From Candidatus Aquidulcis sp. (GTDB taxonomy: Bacteria > Chloroflexota > Anaerolineae > Anaerolineales > UBA4823), in assembly GCA_020723385.1 (NCBI GenBank), contig DYIZ01000003.1, positions 13,009 to 77,008 on the forward strand: a stretch of 64,000 nt of DNA, read 5' to 3'. Below the pieces are notes generated by a model, which was given only the letters and a program-made list of their open reading frames with translations, had not been told where the DNA came from and did not search any database. The first letter of the stretch is position 1. Each line of letters begins with the position of its first letter. This document shows, one piece after another, positions 17,106 to 25,633 of this stretch. The translations under genes were made by a program, and so were the position numbers.

Positions 17106-20100
17106 ATGAAATACCCGATCAAAATGTCCCTGCGTGTCAAGCTCATCCTGGCTTTCCTTTTTATCGCCATTGCTGCCCTTGGCACGTTTGCTTTCTTGAG
17201 TAATACCAGGATGGCCAGCATCCTCACGAATCAAACCAACCAAAGATTACATATGTTGGCTTCCACCCAGGCTGAAGTCATCAGTACATTGATTATCAAC
17301 CGCATCACAGCTATGAAACTCCTAGCTGTAAACGACATCATTGCAGAGGCAGCAGATGCCCAAAATGCCAGCTACCGAGATACAACGGCCGCGATCCTGG
17401 CTAATTTGTCAATCCTGGATGACCAATGGAAAGCGGCTGCCGATGATTCCAGCTTGATCCGCACCTATTTAACCAATCCGGCCGCCAACGAATGTCTGGA
17501 ATTCAAGCAAAACCTGCCTGATTTTACCGAAGTTTTTTTGACAGACCGCTACGGAGGCCTGGCCGCAGCCAGCGACCGCACATCGAATTATTACCATGCA
17601 GATGAAAATTGGTGGCAAGCTGCCTATAATAATGGCCATGGCGGCATCTTCGTTGACAAGCCTGAACTCGATAAAGACAGCGGAATCTTCAGCATCAATA
17701 TAGCCATCCCTGTCTATTCGGAAGAACACGGGGCAATCGTGGGCGTTCTGCGGTCAACGCTTGACATCACTGCGTTGATCCAGTCCATGAAATCTACAGG
17801 CAACGATACAACAGCCGCTGATTTACTCTTTCCGGACGGTAGTATCTTATCCCATACAGGCGATACGGAAACTCTCGACCCAGAAGTAGTAAACAAGTTC
17901 GCATCCCCGGCTGACACGGCTGATTTTATGCACGACGGCGTGCGTATCCTGGCGAAAGCGGAAAATGTAACATCGAACACAGAATCCTTTGTTAATGATT
18001 TAGGCTGGCGGGTGATTTCACATCAGTCACGCAAAGAGGCCATGGCGACTTTGACACAAAGCATGCGCTACACGCTTGTTCTGACCATCGGCGTCATTGT
18101 CCTCTCCGTTGTGACAGCCCTCATCATGTCCCGGCAGTTGACCCGCCCGATTGCCAAGTTGAGCGAGGTGACGGCGCGCATCACCGAAGGCGATTTGTCG
18201 GCCCGCGCCCCAATCGTTTCCAAAGACGAGATCGGAGATTTAGCCGCCCGCTTCAACCAGATGGTCGGCCAGGTGAACAGCCTGATTCTCGACACCAACT
18301 TCAAAAGCCAGGAATTGGCTGGCCGCACAGCCCAATTGGAAGCCAATCAGCGAGCCCTGCAAGTCGTATTTTCGGCAAGCAGTACCGTTCAATCGTCCGA
18401 ATTGTTGAGCCTGGTAGTCAACCTGATCCGGGACCGGTTCAACCTCTACCACGTGCAAATGTATCTGGTTGACCCTGAACGCCAAGCTGCCGTGTTGAGC
18501 CAGAGCACCGGTTATGCCGGTCAGCAGCTCCTACTAAAACACCACAGCATACCCCTCGAAAAGCAATCCCTCGTCACGAAAACCGTCCGCGATGGCAAGC
18601 CGGTCTTGGTGGATGACGTCAGCCAGGATCCAGATTTTCTCCCAAATCCACTCCTGCCCGATACCCGCTCGGAACTGTCTATCCCGCTAAAGATCGGCGA
18701 CGAAGTGATCGGCGTACTGGATGCGCAAAGCCGCGACCTGGATTATTTCAACCCAGACCGGGTGGAATTGTTCGAGACCATCGTCAATCAGGTAGCGCTG
18801 CTGTTCCGCAACAGTGAATTGTTTACGAAACTGGCAGAACAGTCGGAATCGCTGCGGCTTTACACCAGCCAGTTGAGCACCGCCTCCGAGGTAGCCCGGC
18901 GGGTGAGCAGCATTCTCGATCTCGACCAATTATTGAGCGAAGTCGTCGAGCTGATGCAGAGCCGGTTCGGACTGTATCACGTTCACATCTATCTTCTCGA
19001 TAAAACCAGTGACACGCTCACCGTCAAAGCAGGCTCCGGCGAGGTTGGTAAAATCCTGAAAGAACGGGGACACGGCATCCCGTTGGATCGCGAAAAGAGC
19101 CTGGTGGCGCGTTCAGCCCGCGACCGCAAGACCATTGTCGTCAATGATACCGCACTGCAATCTGATTTCATGCCCAATCCCCTGCTCCCCCAAACCCGCT
19201 CGGAGTTGTCAGTGCCTCTGATGATTGGCGATCAGGTGTTGGGTATCCTGGATGTTCAGGATGACCAGGTTAACCGGTTCACTCAATCGGATATGGATGT
19301 TTTCAACACCCTGGCCGGGCAGGTCGCATCGGCTTTGCAAAACGCCCATCTCTTCGAGGCGCAAAAACAAGCCGAAGCTGCCGTCCGCCAAAGCGAGGAA
19401 CGCCTGCGCTCGGTCTTCGACAACATGCAGGATGTGGTTTACCGCACCGATCTGCAGAGCCGCCTGATTTGGGTGACGCCATCAGCTTCAGAGATGTTTG
19501 GCTATCCGAAGGAAGAAAATCTCATCGGGCGGAACGTGCTCGATGAGGCCTATGTCCATCCCGAAGAACGCCAGAATATCCTGAAAGAGTTGACTAAAAA
19601 AGGAAGGATCTCAGATTACGAGCTAGAGATGCGCCGGGCAGACGGCTCCATATTTTGGGGCAGTATTTCGGCCTGTTTCTTCAATGATACTGAGGGCAAC
19701 ATCGCCGGAATCGAAGGTACTTTCCGAAACATCAACGAGCGCAAGCACGCTGAAGAACGGGTGCGCATCTTCCAGGCTCTGGCCGAGAACGCCGGCGACG
19801 CCATCATTATGGGCGGGCTGGATGGCAAGTTGTCTTACGCCAACCGGGCAGCTTACGAGCTTTCAGGCTTCGACTACGCAACCGAGAAGGGCGCTCTGCT
19901 CGGCGCGAATATGGCTTCCATGGCCCCGGATGCGCAGCTTCCCAGGCAGATCGAGGCGCTCCAGCAAATCATGACGACCGGTAAAAGCTGGAGCGGCGAA
20001 GTGCAAGCCCGGCGGCGCGACAATAGTGTTGTGGATGTCGCCATGACCATGTTCCCCGTGCTCGGAGAAACCGGCCAGCCGATCAGCATTGCGGCCATTA

Positions 20101-21383
20101 TGCGCGACATCACCGAACATAAACAAGCAGAAGAACAACGGGCGCGGTTCACTACTCAGCTCCGCACTGCTGCCAACGTCGCCGGGCAGATCACCACCGT
20201 GCTGGATGTTGACGAACTGCTGGCGCAAGTTGTCACCCTATTGAAAGAAAGTTTTGATCTCTATCACGTTCACATCTACACCTTCGACAGCCTCATCGAA
20301 GACCTGGTGATGCGGGCAGGATACGGCGAGCCGGGGCGAGTCATGAAAGAGAGCGGCCACAGAATCCCGCTGAGCCGGGAGCAATCCCTGGTCGCCCGCG
20401 CCGCCCGCACTCGCCAGAGCGTTATCGTAGACGATGTTACCCAGACGGTGGATTTCATGCCGAACCCCCTGCTCCCCGAGACTCGCTCGGAGGTAGCCGT
20501 TCCCCTCATGATCGGCGAAAAAATCCTGGGCGTCTTCGATGTCCAGCACAACCTGCCGCATTACTTCACTTCGGCAGACCTCGACGTTTTCAATACCCTC
20601 TCCGGCCAAATTGCCTCTGCCCTGCAAAATGCCGCTCTCTTCGAGGAGACGCAAAGGACTGCCGAGCGCTTGCGCGAAGTGGACCGCCTGAAGAGCGAAT
20701 TCCTGGCGAGCATGAGCCATGAGCTGCGCACCCCACTCAACTCCATCATCGGTTACGCCGAAGTGCTGCTGATGGGCATTGACGGCGATATGAATCCCGA
20801 AACCCAGGAGGATGTCCAGGCGATCTTCGACAACGGCCAGCATCTGCTACGCCTGATCAATGATGTGCTCGACCTGGCCAAGATCGAAGCCGGGCGTCTC
20901 AACCTCAAATTTGAAGATGTGAACGTGCCCGATCTGCTCGAAGAGGTGAAGACCAATAACATGGGGCTGATCCATAAAAGCATGAAACCCGTCGAATTCA
21001 TGACAGGGGTCGGCGGGAGCTTCGCGCCGCTGCATGCCGACCCGCTGCGCTTGAGCCAGATCCTCAATAACCTGGTCTCGAACGCGGTCAAATTCACTGA
21101 AAAAGGCTGCATCGAGTTGAGCGCCCGCCAGGAAAATGGCTGGACGGTCATCGAAGTTAAGGATACCGGCATCGGCATCGAGGCAGAAAACCTGGAGAAG
21201 ATATTCGATAAGTTCCGCCAGGTAGACGGCTCCAGCAAACGCCGCGCCGAAGGCACCGGCCTGGGACTGGCGATTACACGCTCGTTGGTGCAGATGCACG
21301 GCGGCTCGATCACCGTCCATAGCAAGCCCGGAGAGGGCAGCGCCTTCATCGTCCGCTTGCCGAACGCCGGGCCGCAGGAATAA
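17106..21383 (+). CDS. Membrane Cache-HAMP-GAF-PAS sensor histidine kinase
   Basis: A 1425-residue kinase from the ATG at 17106 with AGGAGG seven bases upstream. TM1 about 8-30; extracellular double-Cache-like sensor about 35-320; TM2 about 322-344; HAMP about 345-400; GAF about 430-590; GAF about 610-760; PAS about 770-890; PAS about 895-1010; GAF about 1020-1170; HisKA with His1205 in 'ASMSHELRTPLNSIIGY'; HATPase_c to the end (N-box 'ILNNLVSNAVKFTEKG', G2 'GTGLGLAITRSL'). The three GAF domains are unusually alike, each with 'PNPLLPxTRSE'. Cache domains bind small metabolites such as amino acids. It precedes the threonine synthase-receiver fusion, a probable phosphorylation target. Confidence 0.93.
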   Translation: MKYPIKMSLRVKLILAFLFIAIAALGTFAFLSNTRMASILTNQTNQRLHMLASTQAEVISTLIINRITAMKLLAVNDIIAEAADAQNASYRDTTAAILANLSILDDQWKAAADDSSLIRTYLTNPAANECLEFKQNLPDFTEVFLTDRYGGLAAASDRTSNYYHADENWWQAAYNNGHGGIFVDKPELDKDSGIFSINIAIPVYSEEHGAIVGVLRSTLDITALIQSMKSTGNDTTAADLLFPDGSILSHTGDTETLDPEVVNKFASPADTADFMHDGVRILAKAENVTSNTESFVNDLGWRVISHQSRKEAMATLTQSMRYTLVLTIGVIVLSVVTALIMSRQLTRPIAKLSEVTARITEGDLSARAPIVSKDEIGDLAARFNQMVGQVNSLILDTNFKSQELAGRTAQLEANQRALQVVFSASSTVQSSELLSLVVNLIRDRFNLYHVQMYLVDPERQAAVLSQSTGYAGQQLLLKHHSIPLEKQSLVTKTVRDGKPVLVDDVSQDPDFLPNPLLPDTRSELSIPLKIGDEVIGVLDAQSRDLDYFNPDRVELFETIVNQVALLFRNSELFTKLAEQSESLRLYTSQLSTASEVARRVSSILDLDQLLSEVVELMQSRFGLYHVHIYLLDKTSDTLTVKAGSGEVGKILKERGHGIPLDREKSLVARSARDRKTIVVNDTALQSDFMPNPLLPQTRSELSVPLMIGDQVLGILDVQDDQVNRFTQSDMDVFNTLAGQVASALQNAHLFEAQKQAEAAVRQSEERLRSVFDNMQDVVYRTDLQSRLIWVTPSASEMFGYPKEENLIGRNVLDEAYVHPEERQNILKELTKKGRISDYELEMRRADGSIFWGSISACFFNDTEGNIAGIEGTFRNINERKHAEERVRIFQALAENAGDAIIMGGLDGKLSYANRAAYELSGFDYATEKGALLGANMASMAPDAQLPRQIEALQQIMTTGKSWSGEVQARRRDNSVVDVAMTMFPVLGETGQPISIAAIMRDITEHKQAEEQRARFTTQLRTAANVAGQITTVLDVDELLAQVVTLLKESFDLYHVHIYTFDSLIEDLVMRAGYGEPGRVMKESGHRIPLSREQSLVARAARTRQSVIVDDVTQTVDFMPNPLLPETRSEVAVPLMIGEKILGVFDVQHNLPHYFTSADLDVFNTLSGQIASALQNAALFEETQRTAERLREVDRLKSEFLASMSHELRTPLNSIIGYAEVLLMGIDGDMNPETQEDVQAIFDNGQHLLRLINDVLDLAKIEAGRLNLKFEDVNVPDLLEEVKTNNMGLIHKSMKPVEFMTGVGGSFAPLHADPLRLSQILNNLVSNAVKFTEKGCIELSARQENGWTVIEVKDTGIGIEAENLEKIFDKFRQVDGSSKRRAEGTGLGLAITRSLVQMHGGSITVHSKPGEGSAFIVRLPNAGPQE

Positions 21384-21399
21384 CCTGTTGATTTGGAGT

Positions 21400-21440
21400 G
21401 CAGGGCTTTAGCCTGCTCATGTTGGCGGTCTAAAGACCGC
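21400..21440. repeat. Twin spacer hairpins (GGGCTTTAGCC / GCGGTCTAAAGACCGC)
   Basis: Two adjacent small palindromes, GCAGG-GCTTTAG-CCTGC (21400-21416) and GCGGTC-TAAA-GACCGC (21425-21440), lie between the kinase and the fusion enzyme. Both centre on TTTA/TAAA, as in dispersed 'GGGCTAAAGCCC' spacer repeats. Confidence 0.5.
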
Positions 21441-21466
21441 AATCCAGTAGATTTGGAAAAACGCTT

Positions 21467-23563
21467 ATGCCAACCCTGTTCAGTGCCGTCGTTTGCTGTG
21501 AATGCGGCCTGGAGATGCCCCCCGACCCGTTCGCCACGCGCTGCCCGGCGTGCAAGAGCCAATGGCTAGAAGCCCGCTACGATTGCCAGGCGCTGGCAGC
21601 CCGCTGGGGATGGCGGCCAGGCCAGCGCGCCACACCTCCCGGCCTGGCGGCGCGCCCAACCAGCCTGTGGCGGTACACCGAGCTGCTGCCAACCTCCGGC
21701 GATACGGCCCCTGTCTCCCTGGGCGAAGGCTGGACGCCGATAACCCGTGCCGAAGCCCTCGAATTAGAAACCGGACACGACGGCCTTTGGATAAAAGACG
21801 AGCGCCAGCAGCCCACCGGGTCTTTCAAAGACCGCCAGGCTTCCGTCGCGATCAGCGCCCTCATGGCGCAAGGCATCAACGAAATCGCGTTGGCGTCCAC
21901 CGGCAACGCCGCCGCCGCTTACGCTGCCTATTGCGCCCGCGCCGGGATCAAGCTGTGGGTTTTCCTCACCAGCAGCGTGCCCAACGAGAAAATGCGCGAG
22001 CTGGCTCTGTACGGCGCGGAGGTTGTCAAGATCGCCGGAACCTACGATCAGGCCAAAGAAATCGCCGCCGATTTCGCCTCACGGCGCGGTATTTACCTCG
22101 ACGGCGGGGCCAAAGCTATCCCCTGCAAAGAGAGCATGAAAACCATCGCCTTCGAGATCGTCGAACAGATGGGATGGACCGCCCCCGATTGGTATATCCA
22201 GGCCGTCTCGGGGGGCATCGGCCCGCTGGGAGTGCTCAAGGGCTTCATCGAGTTGTACGAGGCTGGCATCACCAACCGCGTCCCCCATCTGGGGATCGTG
22301 CAAACCCAGGGATGCGCCCCGATGGTGCAGGCCTGGAATCGCAAACTGGCCCACGCCGAGGCCGTGCAGCCCGACAGCCTGATCACCGTGCTCTCCACCG
22401 GCAACCCGGGATATTCGTATGTTCTGCTCAAACGGCTGATGGATACTTATGGGGGCGCGATGACCGCTGTCAGCGATGGCGACGCTTTCCGGGCGATGCG
22501 CCGCGTCGCCCGGCAGGAAGGGATTTCGATGGAACCGGCGGCCAGTGTGGCTTTTGCCGGGCTGGATAGATTCCTGGCCCAGGGGGATATCAAACCTGGC
22601 GAGCAGGTGGTCGTTAATTGTTCGGGGCACACCTTCAGCGCCGAGAAACACGCCCTCGAGGATCGCTACACACTGAGTCTGAATACCACTGCCGGTCACC
22701 GCCCCATCGAAGGCCTGGCTGCCGCGCTGGAAGAACTCGACGAGCAAGTTACCACCCTCGTTGTCATTGACGACAACCCCCACGACAACCGCCTGATTCG
22801 CCGCTTGCTCCAGAGCTACAAACATTACCGCGTGTTCGAGGCCTACACCGGGCGTGACGGCATTGACCTGGTGCGCCAGCGCCGCCCCGATTTGGTGATC
22901 CTCGACCTGACCCTGCCCGACATGGATGGCTGTACCATCCTGTCCACCCTGCACGCCGACTCCCAGGTCAGCCAAATCCCCGTCATCGTCATCTCGGCCC
23001 GGTCGCTCACCGCCGCTGAGCAGGAATACCTGCACCGTTATACCGACTCGATCTGGCAGAAAGGCAATTTCAGCGCCCGCGAACTGGTCAGCCACGTGGT
23101 CGAGGTACTGGGAGATGATGTCAGTGAGCTGGAACCGCTGCTGCCGCCGAAAGCTGAGATTCACCCGGTGAGCAGTTTCGGCCAGGGGCAGCGCACCCGC
23201 ATCCTCGTCGCCGAAGATAACGTATGGGAGGCACGGCTGATGCGCCGCCTGTTCGAATCGCGCCAGCGCTTCGAGGTTGTGGAAACCTACACTGCCGCCG
23301 AGGCCCTGGCGGCCATCGCACAAAAAATGCCTGATCTGGTTCTGCTGGATTTGTTGTTACCCGATATGGCTGGAGAAAAGTTATTGGAACAATTGCGAAC
23401 ATCAGAGGCCACCCGGCAACTGCCGGTAGTCGTCATCACCGCCAAAGACCTGGAACCGCAGGAATTGGCCAGCCTCTCGAGGCAGGCATCATCGGTTTGG
23501 TCAAAGGGCAACCTCGACCGGAGCAGCCTGCTGGCCCATGTCGAGGCGCTCCTGCCGGGGTAG
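21467..23563 (+). CDS. Threonine synthase-like PLP enzyme fused to two receiver domains
   Basis: A 698-residue uninterrupted fusion. Residues 1-405 are a threonine synthase-like fold-type II enzyme: knuckles Cys10-x2-Cys13 and Cys26-x2-Cys29, PLP Lys121 in 'KDERQQPTGSFKDRQ', 'STGNAAAAYAAYCARAG', and Gly loop 'SGGIGPLG'. Residues about 430-550 are REC1 ('VVIDDNP', Asp480 in 'VILDLTLPDMDG', 'VIVISARS', Lys in 'SIWQKGNF'). Residues about 575-698 are REC2 ('LVAEDN', Asp628 in 'VLLDLLLPDMAG', 'VVITAKD', Lys in 'SVWSKGNL'). Acidic pockets and Asp are intact. In both, the switch Lys is followed by Gly-Asn, not the usual Pro. There is no DNA-binding or enzymatic output other than the PLP domain. A stand-alone receiver follows 9 nt downstream. 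Inference: phosphorylation controls catalysis, oligomerisation or partner binding. Confidence 0.93.
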   Translation: MPTLFSAVVCCECGLEMPPDPFATRCPACKSQWLEARYDCQALAARWGWRPGQRATPPGLAARPTSLWRYTELLPTSGDTAPVSLGEGWTPITRAEALELETGHDGLWIKDERQQPTGSFKDRQASVAISALMAQGINEIALASTGNAAAAYAAYCARAGIKLWVFLTSSVPNEKMRELALYGAEVVKIAGTYDQAKEIAADFASRRGIYLDGGAKAIPCKESMKTIAFEIVEQMGWTAPDWYIQAVSGGIGPLGVLKGFIELYEAGITNRVPHLGIVQTQGCAPMVQAWNRKLAHAEAVQPDSLITVLSTGNPGYSYVLLKRLMDTYGGAMTAVSDGDAFRAMRRVARQEGISMEPAASVAFAGLDRFLAQGDIKPGEQVVVNCSGHTFSAEKHALEDRYTLSLNTTAGHRPIEGLAAALEELDEQVTTLVVIDDNPHDNRLIRRLLQSYKHYRVFEAYTGRDGIDLVRQRRPDLVILDLTLPDMDGCTILSTLHADSQVSQIPVIVISARSLTAAEQEYLHRYTDSIWQKGNFSARELVSHVVEVLGDDVSELEPLLPPKAEIHPVSSFGQGQRTRILVAEDNVWEARLMRRLFESRQRFEVVETYTAAEALAAIAQKMPDLVLLDLLLPDMAGEKLLEQLRTSEATRQLPVVVITAKDLEPQELASLSRQASSVWSKGNLDRSSLLAHVEALLPG

Positions 23564-23572
23564 TGAAATCAT

Positions 23573-23968
23573 ATGGATACAAAGCCCGCCACCATTCTAT
23601 ACATCGAAGACAACTTCCACAACCGGCGGTTGGTGCGGAAGATCCTGCAATCACGCGGGTTCATCGTTATCGAAGCCGAAGATGGTCTCAGCGGGTTGGA
23701 ACTGGCGCGCTCTCTCGAACCGGCGCTGGTGCTGCTCGATATTGGCTTGCCGGGGATGGATGGGCTGGAAGTCATGGCGCATATCCGGGCTGAACCCAAC
23801 TTACAGCACACCCTCATCATCGCCCTGACCGCTTCGGCGATGCGCGGCGACCGGGAACGCTTTCTGGAAGCTGGCTGCGACGATTACATATCGAAGCCAG
23901 TGCAGGCGATGGAATTGATCACCAAAGTGGAAGCCCACCTCTCGCATAATGGGCAAGGCCACAAGTAA
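23573..23968 (+). CDS. Stand-alone receiver (DivK-like) downstream of the fusion
   Basis: A 131-residue receiver, starting 9 nt after the fusion stop and surely co-transcribed. Acidic pair in 'YIEDNFHN', Asp56 in 'LVLLDIGLPGMDGLEV', switch Thr in 'IIALTASAM', Lys in 'YISKPVQAMEL'. It ends with a short His/Gly/Lys tail. It resembles the receiver at 9539 in size and in the 'KPV' surface. Thus both threonine synthase-like genes in this window have a DivK-like receiver as operon neighbour. A strong terminator overlaps its stop codon. Confidence 0.93.
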   Translation: MDTKPATILYIEDNFHNRRLVRKILQSRGFIVIEAEDGLSGLELARSLEPALVLLDIGLPGMDGLEVMAHIRAEPNLQHTLIIALTASAMRGDRERFLEAGCDDYISKPVQAMELITKVEAHLSHNGQGHK

Positions 23969-24002
23969 GACCCCCGGCGTTTTGGAAACGCCGGGGGTCT
24001 TT
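23967..24002. terminator. Bidirectional hairpin terminator
   Basis: A perfect stem of 15-17 bp (AGACCCCCGGCGTTT / AAACGCCGGGGGTCT) with a TGG loop and TTT at the edge, between the convergent receiver and GH57 genes. The 5' arm includes the end of the receiver stop codon. Confidence 0.85.
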
Positions 24003-24042
24003 GCCGTTGCCAATAGTTTTGCGCAATAACCAGATAATTGGG

Positions 24043-25455
24043 TCAGACAGATTTTTCCGCCCGCTGCAACTGCTTCTTGAAAATGATATCCCCCCGCAAA
24101 CCGGTGCGATGGCTGATGACGTGCCTGAGGGCATCTATCGCCACACCGGATAGGTCAATCCCGGTAGCCTGGCGGGTGAGGCGCACCGCCTGGGCCGCAT
24201 ACGCCACATTATTTTTCGGCTCGATGCGTGAAAAATCCTCGAAGAACCAGCCGCACGAGGTGAACATCCGCTGGCGCTGGCGCTGCGCATCGAGCAGCAG
24301 GGCCACGCGCCGGATTTGATCGCTGGATAGCGCCCGGCCAGCCATTTCGGTGAGCAGAGTCTCGATGGGCATTCTACCCATCATGGCGTGGATATAGCGG
24401 TTCCTGAGCTGGAGGGGATCAAACCCCAGGGAGAGCACCGCCTCCCGGTAGACGCCATCCACCTCCGCGGCCAGCGCATCCAATCCCCGGCGCAGGTACA
24501 TTTTCCAGATGCCGTAATCCGGCGTGCAGCCGCACTCTCCGGACCAGCGCAGAACCCCGTGATGGCACGACCACGAGGTTTTCTCACGGATAGAGATCGT
24601 CCGCCGGGGCGGGTGACTCTTGAGCCACAGAGCCAGGTTAGTGGTCGTGATCCCGGCGTGAGAGCTGGCGCCGTTGACCAGATGAGCGAGGAAGTGATCC
24701 CGAAAAGTCTGGTGGTGGCCGTACAATTCGCCATCCGAGGCAATGAGCAGAAGCTGCGGCTCGCCGCGGCGGGCTTTATCTGCCAGAAAGCGGGAAGCAA
24801 CCTCCTCCTGGACAAACTGGTCAGCATTGGTTGTGATGAGGGGATCGAAGCTGACACGGCTGCTCAGCTCACGGTGATAAAAAAATACCGTGATGCTTCG
24901 ACCGTTCGGTAAAGCAACACGGTACGGCTCGGTTGGATCGAGATAATCCAAATCGGCCTGCCAGGGAGCTAATATAGTAAACTCGATGCCATGATCCGCC
25001 AGAACCATCAACGTTTCGGTGTCAGCGGCGGTCTCTGGCAGCCAGATTCCCGTGGGCGAGCGGCCAAACCCGTGTTCGAAAGCCTTCACCCCCCAATAGA
25101 CCTGAGTGATCTTATCTTCGAGGGTTGCCAGAGGCAGAATGGTATGGTTGAATGGCTGGGCAATCGAGTTGCCGATCCCATGCTTTTTCACATTGGCGCG
25201 GTCTTGAGCAGCGATCAGGCGCAGCGTCGCCAGATCGTTTTCGACCATCCATTCACAAAGCGTTGGCCCCAAATTGAAGCTGATGCGTTCGAAATTCCCC
25301 AGCTCGGCATTCGGCCGGTAACACTCAGCTTGGATGCGCTCGTTCCAGTTCTTGTAAGGCGCAGCGCCAACTTCGTATGGAATCTCGCCGGTAATCGGGT
25401 CTTCGCGTGGTGGTTGGTAAAAATGTCCGTGAATCGAGAGAGCACGAATCGGCAT
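24043..25455 (-). CDS. GH57 family glycoside hydrolase (DUF3536-type)
   Basis: A 470-residue cytoplasmic enzyme of the GH57 alpha-amylase/4-alpha-glucanotransferase/branching-enzyme superfamily. Marker segments: N-terminal 'SIHGHFYQPPRED' (region I His), 'FNLGPTLCEWM', 'GIWLPETAADTETL' (region III-like), 'LIASDGELYGHH' (region IV Asp/Glu), and 'SWSCHHGVLRWSGEC'. No signal peptide when started at ATG 25455. The longer frame runs through a hairpin and a regulatory palindrome, so it is rejected. It is divergent from glgA-glgC-malQ, so it most likely acts on glycogen or maltodextrin. The exact bond specificity cannot be read. Confidence 0.88.
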   Translation of the reverse strand: MPIRALSIHGHFYQPPREDPITGEIPYEVGAAPYKNWNERIQAECYRPNAELGNFERISFNLGPTLCEWMVENDLATLRLIAAQDRANVKKHGIGNSIAQPFNHTILPLATLEDKITQVYWGVKAFEHGFGRSPTGIWLPETAADTETLMVLADHGIEFTILAPWQADLDYLDPTEPYRVALPNGRSITVFFYHRELSSRVSFDPLITTNADQFVQEEVASRFLADKARRGEPQLLLIASDGELYGHHQTFRDHFLAHLVNGASSHAGITTTNLALWLKSHPPRRTISIREKTSWSCHHGVLRWSGECGCTPDYGIWKMYLRRGLDALAAEVDGVYREAVLSLGFDPLQLRNRYIHAMMGRMPIETLLTEMAGRALSSDQIRRVALLLDAQRQRQRMFTSCGWFFEDFSRIEPKNNVAYAAQAVRLTRQATGIDLSGVAIDALRHVISHRTGLRGDIIFKKQLQRAEKSV

Positions 25456-25469
25456 GCGGTAATCAGCCG

Positions 25470-25497
25470 CCGGGGAAAATACAGCCTTTTTCCCCGG
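25470..25497 (-). promoter_or_regulatory. Leader hairpin upstream of GH57 start
   Basis: A perfect 10-bp stem CCGGGGAAAA / TTTTCCCCGG with an 8-nt loop, ending about 14 nt before the chosen GH57 ATG. It would place a stable hairpin beside the ribosome-binding region, or overlap coding sequence if the longer frame were used. Confidence 0.4.
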
Positions 25498-25535
25498 CAT
25501 GGATATAGTTTGCACAAAAACTCTTATTTTGGCAA

Positions 25536-25549
25536 GTGACAATTATCAC
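25536..25549. promoter_or_regulatory. GTGA-N6-TCAC palindrome (Crp/Fnr-type operator candidate)
   Basis: The 14-mer GTGACAATTATCAC has perfect 4-bp half sites with 6-bp spacing and a near-symmetric AATT core, the geometry of CRP sites. It is placed between the divergent GH57 and glgA genes. The family of the cognate regulator is inferred from pattern only. Confidence 0.45.
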
Positions 25550-25633
25550 CTTTTCCAAACCGAGAAAGCGATAATCGTGTAAAATTAGGGTGAAACTCGA
25601 TAATGACATTCTGCTCGTCCAGAGGCAACCAGC

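Noticed and set aside
21467-23563. Fusion as an artefact of two adjacent genes
   Set aside because: The frame is continuous, there is a short linker with no stop or start signals, and both parts are complete; no evidence of a read error is visible.
25456-25542. N-terminal extension of GH57
   Set aside because: It crosses a perfect hairpin and a regulatory-type palindrome and is not protein-like; the family starts at 'MPIRALSIHGHFYQ'.
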